A stretch of 64,000 bases of DNA from Trichomonas vaginalis G3 (GCF_026262505.1 NC_067205.1:6634001-6698000); one strand, 5' to 3'; positions 29,716 through 41,790 are shown, counted from the stretch's first letter. Notes: a model not told the origin generated them from the sequence alone. Numbers and translations: made by a program.

Positions 29716-31278
29716 CTATTTATTTATCTCGTTAATTTGAACTACGTATTTTTCAGCTTCAGGGTATTTAACGCAAGGGATTCTTATTGTCTCAGTAAAT
29801 AATAAAATTGCGATTGCAAGAAAGAAAACATTAAGAGAAGTGCAGATAAGCTTTACATTAAGATGCTCATCCGGTATGTCCTTTCTTAAAGGGAAATCTT
29901 TGATTAGGAAACTAATAATGTCTATTATTCCTTTAATTCCATCACTCAGGATTAAGTAGATCGACCAAAGAAGGGCACTTGTATAAAGGAGCACTCTATT
30001 TATCGATACATTGTACATGAAACAATTAAAGAAGTAAACGAAATAGCCAAAAATCAGAGGTTTTGAACTGAAAAATTCTCGAAATGAAGTGCAAAGGTTT
30101 TCATGGCAGAATGGTTTTTTAATGAGACTTACTATGGGATATATAATGAACAGCACTATGACTAGGTTGACTAGGCCAACAAATCCGATGAAAAGTTCTG
30201 GATCTACATCTGAATTTTGTAAAACGTATTGGCAAAGTATGGCATGAATAGCTTTCATTAGTGATGCTAAAACTAAGTAAACTAGGTTTGGGACGGCAAC
30301 ATGCTTATTTTCATTAGTTAAAAAATCATTAGTTATTTGAACGATTATTGAGCAAGTTAAAGCGATAGTAGCTAATATCATATGAGTGTACATGGCTTTG
30401 TGCATGAAAACTTTTTGTATAATGATGATCGCGATGACATTTAAAGCTAATTCAAAAGAATCAAGGGATATTCCCTTATTTAGTGCTGATAAATTACTGA
30501 AAAATGTATTAAAAAGATCTAACATAGAAATTATTGGAATCAAAAGCTTCATATTAAAAGGAACTTTAACTTTTAAATCGTTTGGCTTAAATTTATTGAG
30601 AACAAGCGCCCATGGTATTGCCAAAGACATTCCCGCTGACATAAATATGAGATTGAAGAATTTTTTACTAAACTTTGCTTTGTAAGGTGGATAATCGATA
30701 GTACAATCTGTTTCTCGAATACTAAGTTTGATTAAGGATGATGTAATCTTAAGTATGACTGTTAAAATAATAAACCACCTTCGCAGAAACGAATTGGTAT
30801 CTACTTTTATCATAAGAAAATAATAAATGTTGTGATTATTCATAAAATTGCCTTCAAATAATTTATATTTTAATGGGATTCCGCCAGGATGAGGGAATTC
30901 GGCCATACAGTTTGAAATATTGACACCTTTAGAAAATACATTTCCATAATTCAGTCTAATAGTTCCATTTTTTGAATCAGAATTTGATGTATTATTTAAA
31001 TGATGATGGCAATTATCTTCATTTGTTGCAAATGTAGTTATACTCTCTCCTCTTGAAATATTATTTAAAAAGAGATTAGATAGCTCGCTTACTATTCCTT
31101 GAAATCCTATTGCAGACCGGGCATTTGTTATCCATGATATTGGATTGCTTGCACGAACACTTAAAAATGCCGCTTGATTTATAAATAATCTGGGAATCTG
31201 TAATACAAGAGCACCATCACTTAGGTCTTCAAAAATAGAATATTCAATTTTCGCAGAATCCAGTCCAACAAAAAACAT
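29716..31278 (-). CDS. DMT-superfamily transporter with beta-helix extension
   Basis: 520 codons. From Met156 (ATG at 30813) the product is a membrane protein of about ten helices beginning MIKVDTNSFLRRWFIILTVI, in the style of drug/metabolite or nucleotide-sugar transporters (SLC35F-like). It ends in a short tail, IRIPCVKYPEAEKYVV. The neighbour at 31603-32766 is a paralogue that begins MIPLDLNAFMRRWCILGYI, which places the true transporter start at 30813. The first 155 residues (for instance ISNCMAEFPHPGGIPLKYKL) have the look of a beta-helix surface protein and continue in the same frame without a stop. Either they are a remnant read in frame by chance or they form a real fusion. The substrate is unknown. 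Confidence 0.7.
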   Translation of the reverse strand: MFFVGLDSAKIEYSIFEDLSDGALVLQIPRLFINQAAFLSVRASNPISWITNARSAIGFQGIVSELSNLFLNNISRGESITTFATNEDNCHHHLNNTSNSDSKNGTIRLNYGNVFSKGVNISNCMAEFPHPGGIPLKYKLFEGNFMNNHNIYYFLMIKVDTNSFLRRWFIILTVILKITSSLIKLSIRETDCTIDYPPYKAKFSKKFFNLIFMSAGMSLAIPWALVLNKFKPNDLKVKVPFNMKLLIPIISMLDLFNTFFSNLSALNKGISLDSFELALNVIAIIIIQKVFMHKAMYTHMILATIALTCSIIVQITNDFLTNENKHVAVPNLVYLVLASLMKAIHAILCQYVLQNSDVDPELFIGFVGLVNLVIVLFIIYPIVSLIKKPFCHENLCTSFREFFSSKPLIFGYFVYFFNCFMYNVSINRVLLYTSALLWSIYLILSDGIKGIIDIISFLIKDFPLRKDIPDEHLNVKLICTSLNVFFLAIAILLFTETIRIPCVKYPEAEKYVVQINEINK

Positions 31279-31602
31279 TTTATTCTATGAAATAAGAATT
31301 ATTTAGCGTAGATATCTAATCAACTTTGACTTAAATCCATTTGAAATCATGATTGATTATGCTGAACTGGAAATCTTTTAAAAAAAAAAAATCGATTTTG
31401 AATTTTGAGCAAAATGGATAATTTTGAAACGAATATAGTTAACCTATGCGCACATATCATAACCATCTATTTTCTTTTGCACCTTATAATGTGGTTGTTG
31501 CGATGAAACAAAACAAAATTGACCACAGTCACATTTAATCTAAAAAACTTAGATCAGAGTAAGATAGTATAATCTACATTTACAAATAAATTGTTGATAA
31601 TA

Positions 31603-32766
31603 TCAAACAAATTGCGCATTTTCTTTTTCGCTAAGATCTGTCTGAGGTAGATATCTGTTATTGGGGATCAAAAATTTCTCGGGTTCTGGGTATTCAAATC
31701 CCGGGATTTTAATTAATTCCGTCAAAAACATTAAAGCAGAAATAATTAAAATCATCGAAAGAGAATTAAAAGTAATTGAGTAAGTAAGAGCCTTCTTTGT
31801 CTTTTCTACTCTAAATGGAAAGCCGGGAGTCAGATCCTTAATGATTTCAATAAGGTTTTTGCAACCTTCACCGAGCATATCATACATTACTGCATAAATC
31901 GAGTTTGTATACAGGATTAGCTTCACAAACGACATGTTAAGAATAATAATTATGCAGATATAAATGAAATAAGAGAAGATTATAGTTTTTGAATGAATAA
32001 ACATTTCAAAAACCTGGCAAAAGCTTTCGTGTATAGTAAAGTTTCATTATCTTTCACGAAATATACAAACGGATAGATCATAAACATCATAATAACGAAA
32101 TCTCCTAATCCGATGCAACCAACAAGTATTTCTGGCTCGAGATCAGAATTATGAATGACGTACTCTTGAATAATATATTGTGTTGCGATTAAAAGCACGC
32201 TAAATAGGCTCAAGAAGATATTAACGAATAAAACCATTGGCTTCAGTGAACTCGACGAGGAAGACATCAACTGTGAGAGAGTCAGGCTAATTATAGCTAG
32301 AAAACAGAGGCCAACTGAAATCCACATATAACCGTACATATGTTTTTTCAGAAAAATTCTTCTGAAAAAAATCATACAAATGATTGTTAGGATTTCTATC
32401 AGGGAAGAGAAGGATAGGCCGCCGATAACAAGCATTCTACCCGTTGGTAAAGCATTGTGTGATGTCGCAAAATGAGCAAACGAAGATAAGTAAGAGAAAT
32501 TTCATTGGTAATTGAAATAATTTCTTAAAAACGTTGGTTCCCCCATTTAGAAGGGCGAAAGGAGTTGCAAGCATCATAGCTACAGACATGTTTACCACAT
32601 TAAACCATTGAGATTTGAATGTTGTATAGATTTTTTCGTTACATGAATAATAAAACGTTTGCTGATGGATTATTGTCTGCCGAATAAATGCCGAAAGAAG
32701 TTTTGTAACGATGTACCCCAATATACACCATCTTCTCATGAAGGCATTTAAATCTAAAGGTATCAT
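31603..32766 (-). pseudogene. DMT-superfamily transporter, frameshifted paralogue
   Basis: A transporter of the same family as 29716-31278, spread over three frames: 32437-32766, 31980-32435 and 31603-32004. The N-terminus MIPLDLNAFMRRWCILGYI and the end IKIPGFEYPEPEKFLIPN align with the neighbour's VDTNSFLRRWFII and IRIPCVKYPEAEKYVV. The breaks fall near 32436 (TAG just before MLVIGGLSF) and near 32000. About ten membrane helices can be traced across the pieces. The two genes are a tandem duplicate pair in which this copy has decayed. Confidence 0.8.
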
Positions 32767-33447
32767 TATCTCAAAAAAAAAATTGATAAGGTTATAGATT
32801 TTGACAAAAATAAGATTTGCATTTCATACGGTTGAGACATAATTTCATTTTCTGATGTATGTGCATTTTACTTGCTGCGAGATAAAAATTCGGATCATTT
32901 TCTGCCATTGCTAAAAAATATTTGTTGCTGAATTAAAAACCATCGAAAAAAATGAACACTACTGAGCTATGATTATGGTTGCTAGATACTTGCTGCATGT
33001 AATACTGCTGTAAAGCAATGGTCACGATTTGAATAGTGTTAAAGATATAAAGACAATGTATTTATCTTCTAATAATTATTCTCTTATTTGTTGGTGACTT
33101 TATAGATCTGTACATTTCAATATTTGAGCAGAAAATAATTTGTCACATAAAATAATCCATTTGATGAATAAATTTGATATCAACACATCAGTAGCGGTGA
33201 TGAGATTGTAGATTTTGCATTCTTATTCAGATCATTCATAATTTTGAGAACGAAATACAAGAGAGAACATTATCTTCTCGATAATTTGTTTAACCCAAAC
33301 GAAAGAGAAGACAAATCAGCGAATAAATGCCTAATCGGGTTTTCCGGTATGGTATTCAAATTTAAATGATATAAGAATGTCTTGTATTACTTTATTTTGC
33401 TATATTTTTAAATATAAAAATAAAAATAAACTGTGAATTGAATAAAC
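32767..33447. other. Intergenic stretch before the Polinton
   Basis: About 680 AT-rich bases with no frame or repeat. They end at the 6-bp target duplication of the Polinton. Confidence 0.5.
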
Positions 33448-33453
33448 AAGCAG
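33448..33453. repeat. Polinton target duplication AAGCAG, left
   Basis: The six bases next to the left end are repeated exactly at 55516-55521. Six bases is the size Polintons make. Confidence 0.9.
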
Positions 33454-33525
33454 AGTAGTATATGATGCGGGTTGTGTGACTTTTTTTGTAAACGTAAGAA
33501 TTCATACAATATTGAACGATTTTGT
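33454..33525 (+). repeat. Polinton left terminal inverted repeat
   Basis: Begins AGTAGTATATGATGCGGG. The first 38 bases equal the complement of the right end, then similarity continues with scattered differences to about 70 bases. Confidence 0.9.
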
Positions 33526-33570
33526 ATCATTTTTTTTAACATATGAAGTAAAAAATGTATGATTCTTACG
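33493..33570. repeat. Subterminal inverted repeat at the left end
   Basis: CGTAAGAATTCATACA (33493-33508) is complementary to 33556-33570 apart from one base, forming a hairpin just inside the terminus. A further CTTACG copy follows near 33583. Confidence 0.65.
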
Positions 33571-33601
33571 GTTTTTATTCTTACGTTTTTGAATAAATCA
33601 A

Positions 33602-33666
33602 GATTTAATATTAATTAAAAATATATTTCATCACTTATATTCTAATTTTTATTTAATGATAAATGA
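33602..33666 (+). promoter_or_regulatory. Leader module, copy 1
   Basis: 65 bases ending in the ATG of the first gene (33663). It is identical but for one A to 54233-54298, which also ends in an ATG. It contains TTTTTATTTAATGATAAATG, an example of the leader pattern shared by most genes of the element. Confidence 0.75.
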
Positions 33667-34799
33667 GTATAACAACTAATTCATTGAAATCTTTAAAGTT
33701 CACTAATTCAGAATTAGAAAATATTTTAGAAAATTTTGGAGACGGTTCTTATCCAACATATATGCAGAATGTGAAAGAGTTTTCCAGATTGTTGAATGAA
33801 TTTAAATATAACGGACCAATTACTAAAAAGGCTATAATGAGATATTTATATCCCAAAAAAGTTGAAAAACAGGAGAATATTCCTCTTTATGGTCCAGAGG
33901 ACCTGGGCTCAGAGAGCCTTGAAACACCTCCTGAATATTTTGAAGAAAAAATTAAACAAGATGAATATTATAACGATGAGATTGAGAAATTGGAACAATT
34001 AAGAAATGAAATAGATGAAAAAATTAAGGAATTGAGAAATGCTGAGAATGAAGTAGAGGGTTTAATGAATATCCCAGCTTCAGAATCAGAAGTTCAAAAA
34101 TCACATGAGGAAAGATATAAAAATTACTTTTTGGAATCTACTAAAAATTTATTAGATGGTGATATTGACGAAACACTTTCAGAAGAAGGCACAAAATTTA
34201 TTCATAAACATAAGCTTCAGTTTATTGACGATGGAGATTATCCATGTATATTACTTTCACCTCCTCTTGATTCTGAAAAATTCAAAAAAGCATTGAAAAA
34301 TGTAACATATGCAACAAATACGATTAAGAAAGAAGACCATGATATTTACACAAATTATTATTTAAATAAATGCACAGGTGTTGATAAAGTTTTTGATTTA
34401 TTAGATAAAATATCAAAAGAAACCATTGGAACATATAAAATTTTGTGTGATTGTGGTTTCATTGTTGAAGATACCAATAATGTTTCATATGAAAGAACAG
34501 CACCGAAGGAAGACGAAGTGGAAAGGTCTATACCATTCGTTATTAAGAATATAAAAGATATGAAAACGTATAAGCATTATATTTATTCATTTATTTCAGA
34601 AAAAATGGAAGCAACCCATAAAACATCATCTCATCATTTTATAGCTATTCATACATTCCTTTTCAAAGTTGTGAAATTAAATAAGACAGGAATTAGATTT
34701 AATGTATCGGGGTACGCATTCTTGAGTAAATTAAAATGTATTCGTCACGTCGCAGATGATAAAAATTTATGTGTTCTTAATTCATTTTATGGACTTTAG
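33663..34799 (+). CDS. Polinton gene of unknown function, upstream of polB
   Basis: 378 codons. The middle (about 100-140) is a charged coiled coil, with ELEQLRNEIDEKIKELRNAE-like heptads. The C-terminal 200 residues look globular, with several Cys and His and the ending DKNLCVLNSFYGL. It stands directly before the polymerase region and shares its direction. No known domain is recognised. Part of the fossil element. Confidence 0.6.
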   Translation: MSITTNSLKSLKFTNSELENILENFGDGSYPTYMQNVKEFSRLLNEFKYNGPITKKAIMRYLYPKKVEKQENIPLYGPEDLGSESLETPPEYFEEKIKQDEYYNDEIEKLEQLRNEIDEKIKELRNAENEVEGLMNIPASESEVQKSHEERYKNYFLESTKNLLDGDIDETLSEEGTKFIHKHKLQFIDDGDYPCILLSPPLDSEKFKKALKNVTYATNTIKKEDHDIYTNYYLNKCTGVDKVFDLLDKISKETIGTYKILCDCGFIVEDTNNVSYERTAPKEDEVERSIPFVIKNIKDMKTYKHYIYSFISEKMEATHKTSSHHFIAIHTFLFKVVKLNKTGIRFNVSGYAFLSKLKCIRHVADDKNLCVLNSFYGL

Positions 34800-34855
34800 C
34801 CCTGGACTTTAAAAAAATAAACTTTATTTATTTTTTAATTTTTATTCTTACATAA

Positions 34856-37800
34856 ATGAACAAAAATGGAACAGCTAAAATGAATGATAATCAAATAAGA
34901 GCCGAAGGTAGAAGGTTATTTAAACGCTTCTATAACATTCCTGATGGTGTTAATCCTAAAACTCGTAGAAGTTATTTAAATGAAGCCATAGATGCATATG
35001 AAGGATTTGACATTTCATCAGAAAGTGAGAGGTTAGCAAGAATGTTAAACGTTAATATTGATTTTTATTATTGTGACCCTCAACCAGAAGACGTGGACAT
35101 AAATAAGGTAGACTTTCCATTAGTGGATTCAATAATGATAGATCCAGAATTTGAAACAGTAAATATTTTATTAACACAGAGTCCATGTGGAAAACTTCAC
35201 ACTGACAGAATAACAGACGTTGAAGCACTCACCGGCTATAAAGTTTGTCCATATTGTAAAGAAGAAGTTTATTCTATCCGTGATGATCCAGAAAGGAAAA
35301 AAAAGAAGATTTTTAAAACATTGTGAGAAATGTAAAGAAAATAATGGAAGATTAATTCAAGACGTTCAATTGCAAAACACACAACAACCATACACCACAT
35401 ATCACGAAACAGAAGATATATCAATGGCTATTAGCACATAATTTGCAGGAATATTATAAACCAACAAGATATTATATTACTTTTGACTTCGAAACATTAG
35501 AGACTAAAGAAGAACTTCAACTTTCTGAATGTGCAACTTTGAACGCTTACTTAAAACCATTTATGGTATCATCAACTGTCAAAATAAAGCCGCAAAGCGG
35601 TGAGGACGTAGACCGTGATAAAACATTTACGAGGAATTTTTGCTTAACTTCGAGTGATTCTTTTATTTCTGATTGGATTGAGTTTTTATTTTCAACCTGT
35701 TCATTAGTTGCTAAATCAAATATTGAACAATATGAAGAATTAATGAATACATTAAATGAGAAACAAAAGGAAGCAATGAAAGAGCTTTTAGATGAAGAAT
35801 TTAATAAAGTGAATATCATTGGTTTTAATTCGGGAAAGTTTGATTTAAATTTAATTCTTCGTGATTTAAATACTGCAAAATGGAGGATAAAATCAATGCT
35901 GGGTTCTTCTTCTCAATTTAAGCAAGTCATTGTAAAGAAAACAAACGTTCCATATGAATTGAGATTTATTGACATCAGAAATTATATAGCGGGTGGAACA
36001 TTAGACCAATTCACTCAAGATTTCGGAAACAATAAATCACGTGTTAAATCCTTTTTCCCTTATCAATTCATCACATGGGAAAATTACGAAGAAGAATTAT
36101 ATAAAGAGGAACCATTCACGAAAGATTCATTTTATTCAGCATTAACTCAAGAAACTATATCAGATAGTGATTATCAAATATATCTCAATGATGCTAAAAA
36201 CTTTAAGAATAGATTAGAATATTTTATTCATTATTGCAATAAAGATGTTGAAATTATGATTGACCCAATTGATAAAATTATTGAAGAAACATTTGTTTAT
36301 AAAATTGACATGCTTCATAATCTTTCTTTATCATCGAATGCTTCAATGATTCGTTACGCTTTAGCATATAAAGACTTTAATCCTAATGAAAAATATCCTG
36401 AGGAAGAGATAGAATCAAGTTTTGAATTAACGAAAAAGTATTGGAAATATAAAATTGAATCATATAAGAAACAAGATGAAAAGGCGAAAAGAGATACCAA
36501 GAACAATGTTTCAATGGATGATTTTCAATACTATCACGATTTAATCCTTTCATCTAAATGCAAAATGTGTGGTAAAGCGTTTACATATGCAAATAAACCA
36601 ACATTGGATAGAATCGATAATGAAAAACCACATACCAAAGAAAATTGTCAGTTAATGTGTTGTTATTGCAATGTCATAAAATCAAATAAAGATGAAGATG
36701 TTCAACGTTTAAGAATCAATTTAAGAAATTATGCATTAAAAAATAATTTACCAATGACTTTAGATTCAGTTGAAGCTTATCACATTCTCCGTAATGGAAT
36801 TACTGGTGGTTTATCAAATGTTCAACATAGAGTAAATCTTAAAGGAATCACGCACATTAATAAACTTTCATATAGTCCAGAAACTAAAACTGTATCAAAT
36901 GAGGACACCACCAACATTATGACTCATTTCGTTGGAGTTGACTTTAATTCATTATATCCTTCATCATTTTCATCTAATCCCCATGATTTCATTCAATATA
37001 CTGACCATAAAATGTATATGCCGGGAAGATTGAATGGTGTTATCATTTGTGATACAGCAACAAAGAAAGCAAAAGCACTGGGAATTATTAGAAAGAAAAA
37101 TACTTTATTCGTGGCTGAAGTAAAGGGTCACATTGATGAAAAATACATTAATGATTACATAAACTTTTTACCGATAATAAGAAACTTAGATATTATCACA
37201 GATGAAAAAACAATTGGCAGTTTTATGTATAATTACATGAAATCAAACAATCTACCAGTTGACCAGAAACAGAGGAAATTAACTCAGCTAGCATCAACAC
37301 ACAACCAATATCAACCATTTTCTTCTTATTATCTATGGTATCTAATAGACAGATTTCATTTTATCATTGATGACATTCAATCAATTTTAACATTTACTAA
37401 AAACACTTGTTTTAATGAATTTGCGAACAAATTTATGAACGAAAGACAAAAGGCTGAATTAGAAGGAAATAAAGGAAAAAGTTTATTTTGCAAGATTTCA
37501 CTTAATGGATCATATGGTTACGATGCAATGAATACACAAAATTACGCAAAGACTAAAATAATGAATGCACAGAAGGCACGCGTTGCATGTATGGCAAATA
37601 AGTTTAAAAACATAAGAGAAATAGGTGAGGATACATATCAACTGATGCTCAAAGATAGATTTTATAGATGTGAAACATGTTTACAAGAGGCATTTTTTAC
37701 TTTAGATAACGCAAAATACTGGTATTTGGTTTTCATTTATGATTTTATGTATAAATGCATGAATGTTAATCGTTTTCATTTCATTGAAGGTGATACTGAT

Positions 37801-38319
37801 TCATCTTATTGGGCAATCGCTGGCGACCCAAATCTTCCTAACACTCAAGCATTTCAAGCAATTGTTACCGATAAACAATTTTATGATAAAAACATTTTCA
37901 AATTCGCACCATTTGATTTCTTCTGTTTTGATGAGAAATTTAAACCTAAATTAAAGAATAAAGCTGAAGAAAAAGCACATGAGAAAAAATTATTGGGTTT
38001 AGCAATTGAGAAACAAGGTGATAACATGGTTGCTTTATGTCCTAAGTGTTATACATCATTCAACGGTTCAATTGATGGAAGTGATTTTAAAAAGATTGCA
38101 CAAAAAATGAAAGGTGTTAGTTTACGACAAAATAAACAATTAACACCTAAAAATTATTTGGATATAATAAATGATAAATTGATATTTGATGGTCAGAATA
38201 TTAATTTACAACTTAAAAACGGGTCAATGACTCGCTTAACAATCGGTAAGACTGCATTAACAGGAGCACACACTAAGGCTGTATGTTGTGAAAATGGATG
38301 TTGTATGCCATTTATTTAA
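34856..38319 (+). pseudogene. Polinton part: protein-primed DNA polymerase B region
   Basis: The region encodes a family B polymerase of the protein-primed type. In order: an N-terminal zinc-type motif near 35245 (VCPYCKEEV), the 3'-5' exonuclease motifs (DFETLE near 35485, GFNSGKFDLN near 35825), an HNH-like Cys-rich insertion near 36555-36680 (CKMCG, LDRIDN, ENCQLMCCYCN), palm motif A DFNSLYPS near 36940, motif B LNGSYGY near 37500, and motif C GDTDSS near 37789. It would copy the element from its protein-capped ends. Treated as a fossil; broken. Confidence 0.9.
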
Positions 38320-38421
38320 TAAAATACCACAGAAGAGACAAAAGGAACCGTTAATGATGGTTTTGATACTATGATTCAAAGAGGTGGGCACCCTTAAAAC
38401 ATTGATTTTATTTTTATATAA

Positions 38422-39886
38422 ATGAATAACACAGGTTTAAAAATTTTAATTTATGATTTAGTATTTAATCAAAATTTTCTTAATTATTATGATTTAAAAG
38501 CATATCTCCAAAAATATAATAATAATATAACGGGTGATGATATGGAATATTATTATCCATATTATAAAAATGAAATTTTGAAATATCATAATAAAATAAT
38601 TTCTGAAATTAAAGACAAAATTAAAAATAATGAATATATAAAGGGAAAAACTAAATCACAGCTTAAACAGTTGAAAGATTTCAAAAATAAAGTATTAACT
38701 GAAAAAGATATTGATGAATTATATAAATTATATAATCCTGAGCCGCAAAAGCCAAAGGAGAAAAGTTTGGACGTTCAGCAGCTCATAAATGAAGCACAAG
38801 CTTTAATTTATGATTCATTAGTTAAACCATATTCAGCCCGACTTTTAAATGAAGATCAACTTTTGGAATTCATCCTTCAACATAAACTCGAAGCGGGAAA
38901 GTGTATCAAACCTTTATATACAGCATATTTAAAACAAATGAATCCAAAATCAAAGCAGATAAAATTAAACCACTTGCAACACCAAAACCTCCAACGACAG
39001 TACCTCCTCCTTCAGTTAATCCTTCATCATTCACTTTATTATATCCATTTCAAACATTTAAGAAGCAAAAAGATTTTAAAAAGGATTTCAAGATATTAAA
39101 TAAACCAATTGACCCGAAAATTCAACCATTAAAGGAAAAATTTAGTCGACCTTCATTTGCTCCATATCCATATTCATACGAAATCGATCATCTGGAATAT
39201 TCAAAAGGAAACGTTACTTATTTATTTGCCATTAACATTAACACTAGATATTTATATTGCATTCCGGTGAAAGGGAAAACAGAACAGGAAACAAGAAGAG
39301 CTATTCAATACTTACTAGATCATGAAAGAGTAGATAATATCAGGGGTGATGGTGATAAAGGATTTCAGGCAGCTATGACTCATTATTTCCCACAAATTAA
39401 TTTTTACTTTTCATCCTCTCCATATACGTTTCATAATAAAATAGTTGATGCGGTAATGAGAACTCTTAGAGATGCGTTAGGGGTTAACGGTCGGATATAC
39501 TGGGATGGAAATCATGACTCCATCATACAGCAGTTAGTATATTATTACAATAATACATGGCATAGAACTATAAATATGAAACCGGTGGAAATGAAAAATG
39601 ATATTTCAAAAGAATGGGAATATATTAGAAAGCAAATGGAAAAGTTAAATGATGTTAAACGTGAACAAATTAATTCGGGGCTCATGAATTTTAAACAAGG
39701 AAATAAAGTTTTGATTCATCTCGATTATGGAAAAACTGATAAATCAATGACAAAAGAAGACGAAGATTTGACACAATAGCTGAATTTGTTAGATATATTA
39801 ACGGCAATGCATTAGTTGAAGTTGACAAGAAATTAATAGAAATTCCGATTTATTTTATTACTCCATTATATTTAAATAATATTTAA
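38422..39886 (+). pseudogene. Polinton part: integrase region
   Basis: A Maverick-type integrase of the retroviral (rve) fold. A helical, Lys-rich N-terminal portion is followed by the RNase-H-like core: YSYEIDHLEYS, then INTRYLYCIPVKGKT, RGDGDKGFQAAM and HNKIVDAVMRTLRD, then NTWHRTINMKPVEM and a small C-terminal beta domain with KVLIHLDYG. The enzyme inserts the element and makes the 6-bp duplication. It lies just after polB in the same direction, the usual Polinton neighbourhood. Broken. Confidence 0.85.
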
Positions 39887-39906
39887 TTTTTTTTATTTCG
39901 TAAGAA

Positions 39907-40203
39907 ATGAGTGACAACAAAGCAGTCAAGAGTCCAGACAATGAATATAAAAAGAAACTAAACAGAATTAAATCAAAAATATGCTATTACAAAAAGAAGT
40001 CGCAATGCGGTGGGGTTGAAAACAATAAAACTAATGGAAATGAAAACGATAAAGAGAGGAAAGAAATAATCGAAAAATTAGAAACTTACCGTTCAATCAT
40101 TAAACTGAGTGAAGCAAAAATAAAAGAATTTAATAGAATAAATAAATTGGTTAGAAGAGATGAATTTAATAAAGATGAATTTTTAAACTCTATCCAAATT
40201 TAA
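39907..40203 (+). CDS. Small Lys-rich coiled-coil protein of the Polinton
   Basis: 98 codons beginning MSDNKAVKSPDNEYKKKLNR. The product is strongly basic at first and then a charged helix, KEIIEKLETYRSIIKLSEAK. It could bind DNA or serve as a terminal-protein-like or core protein, but no family is recognised. The leader TTTTTTATTTCGTAAGAAATG follows the element's pattern. It meets the next gene tail to tail. Confidence 0.6.
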   Translation: MSDNKAVKSPDNEYKKKLNRIKSKICYYKKKSQCGGVENNKTNGNENDKERKEIIEKLETYRSIIKLSEAKIKEFNRINKLVRRDEFNKDEFLNSIQI

Positions 40204-40364
40204 TTTTTATTCCTCTTCGACAACATCTCTCTTTCCATCATTACTGCATAACCACATTTTCTCAATTTTAGTGGTTTGTTATTTTTAACATGTTCTTGCA
40301 TCATTTTTATCATTTCCTCCCTTGTTATGATTCGTGGTAAATTTTGAGCTTGTGGGGTATTCAT
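40200..40364 (-). CDS. 54-residue Polinton protein
   Basis: ATG at 40364, stop at 40200, with the start MNTPQAQNLPRIITREEMIK. The product is basic and Met-rich. It overlaps the convergent gene at 39907-40203 by four bases. The leader on the minus strand reads TTTTTATTTTTATCATAAATG, the same arrangement as before other genes of the element, which is the main support for it being real. Function unknown. Confidence 0.55.
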   Translation of the reverse strand: MNTPQAQNLPRIITREEMIKMMQEHVKNNKPLKLRKCGYAVMMEREMLSKRNKN

Positions 40365-40445
40365 TTATGATAAAAATAAAAATTTAAATTATGCCGTTCT
40401 AAAGTTTGTGACAACAGTCACTGTGTGACGAGACCTGAAGGTCTT

Positions 40446-41790
40446 GACATTTAGACAACAACATAGGAGGAAGGCAGTTATGAATTATTTTTGAAGAACT
40501 GTAGGTGCTACCATGTTACCATGTGCTACCAGGTCATTTAACTTCTTTTGAAAAATGAGACAACATGACATTTAGACAACAACATAGGGGGGAGGCAGTT
40601 ATGAATTATTTTTGAAGAACTGTAGGTGCTACCATGTTACCATGTGCTACCAGGTCATTTAACTTCTTTTGAAAAATGAGACAACATGACATTTAGACAA
40701 CAACACAGGAGGAAGGCAGTTATGAATTATTTTTGAAGAACTGTAGGTGCTACCATGTTACCATGTGCTACCAGGTCATTTAACTTCTTTTGAAAAATGA
40801 GACAACATGACATTTAGACAACAACATAGGAGGAAGGCAGTTATGAATTATTTTGAAGAACTGTAGGTGCTACCATGTTACCATGTGCTACCAGGTCATT
40901 TAACTTCTTTTGAAAAATGAGACAACATGACATTTAGACAACAACACAGGAGGAAGGCAGTTATGAATTATTTTTGAAGAACTGTAGGTGCTACCATGTT
41001 ACCATGTGCTACCAGGTCATTTAACTTCTTTTGAAAAATGAGACAACATGACATTTAGACAACAACATAGGAGGAAGGCAGTTATGAATTATTTTTGAAG
41101 AACTGTAGGTGCTACCATGTTACCATGTGCTACCAGGTAAACTAACTTCTTTTAAAAAATGAGACAACATGACATTTAGACAACAACACAGGAGGAAGGC
41201 AGTTATGAATTATTTTTGAAGAACTGTAGGTGCTACCATGTTACCATGTGCTACCAGGTCATTTAACTTCTTTTGAAAAATGAGACAACATGACATTTAG
41301 ACAACAACACAGGAGGAAGGCAGTTATGAATTATTTTTGAAGAACTGTAGGTGCTACCATGTTACCATGTGCTACCAGGTCATTTAACTTCTTTTGAAAA
41401 ATGAGACAACATGACATTTAGACAACAACATAGGAGGAAGGCAGTTATGAATTATTTTTGAAGAACTGTAGGTGCTACCATGTTACCATGTGCTACCAGG
41501 TCATTTAACTTCTTTTGAAAAATGAGACAACATGACATTTAGACAACAACACAGGAGGAAGGCAGTTATGAATTATTTTTGAAGAACTGTAGGTGCTACC
41601 ATGTTACCATGTGCTACCAGGTCATTTAACTTCTTTTGAAAAATGAGACAACATGACATTTAGACAACAACATAGGAGGAAGGCAGTTATGAATTATTTT
41701 TGAAGAACTGTAGGTGCTACCATGTTACCATGTGCTACCAGGTCATTTAACTTCTTTTGAAAAATGAGACAACATGACATTTAGACAACA
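40446..41790 (+). repeat. Tandem array A: 121-bp unit, 11 copies
   Basis: Each unit contains ttagacaacaacataggagg, gaactgtaggtgctaccatg and ttaccatgtgctaccaggtc in that order. Copies differ at only a few bases. The same unit, reversed, makes up array B at 44196-45996. One copy (41136-41160) carries the variant aaactaacttcttttaaaa, otherwise typical of array B. No coding frame spans the array. Confidence 0.95.

Noticed and set aside
40446-41790. Possible CRISPR array
   Set aside because: Units are homogeneous over all 121 bases with no unique spacers, and the host is a eukaryote; it is a tandem repeat.
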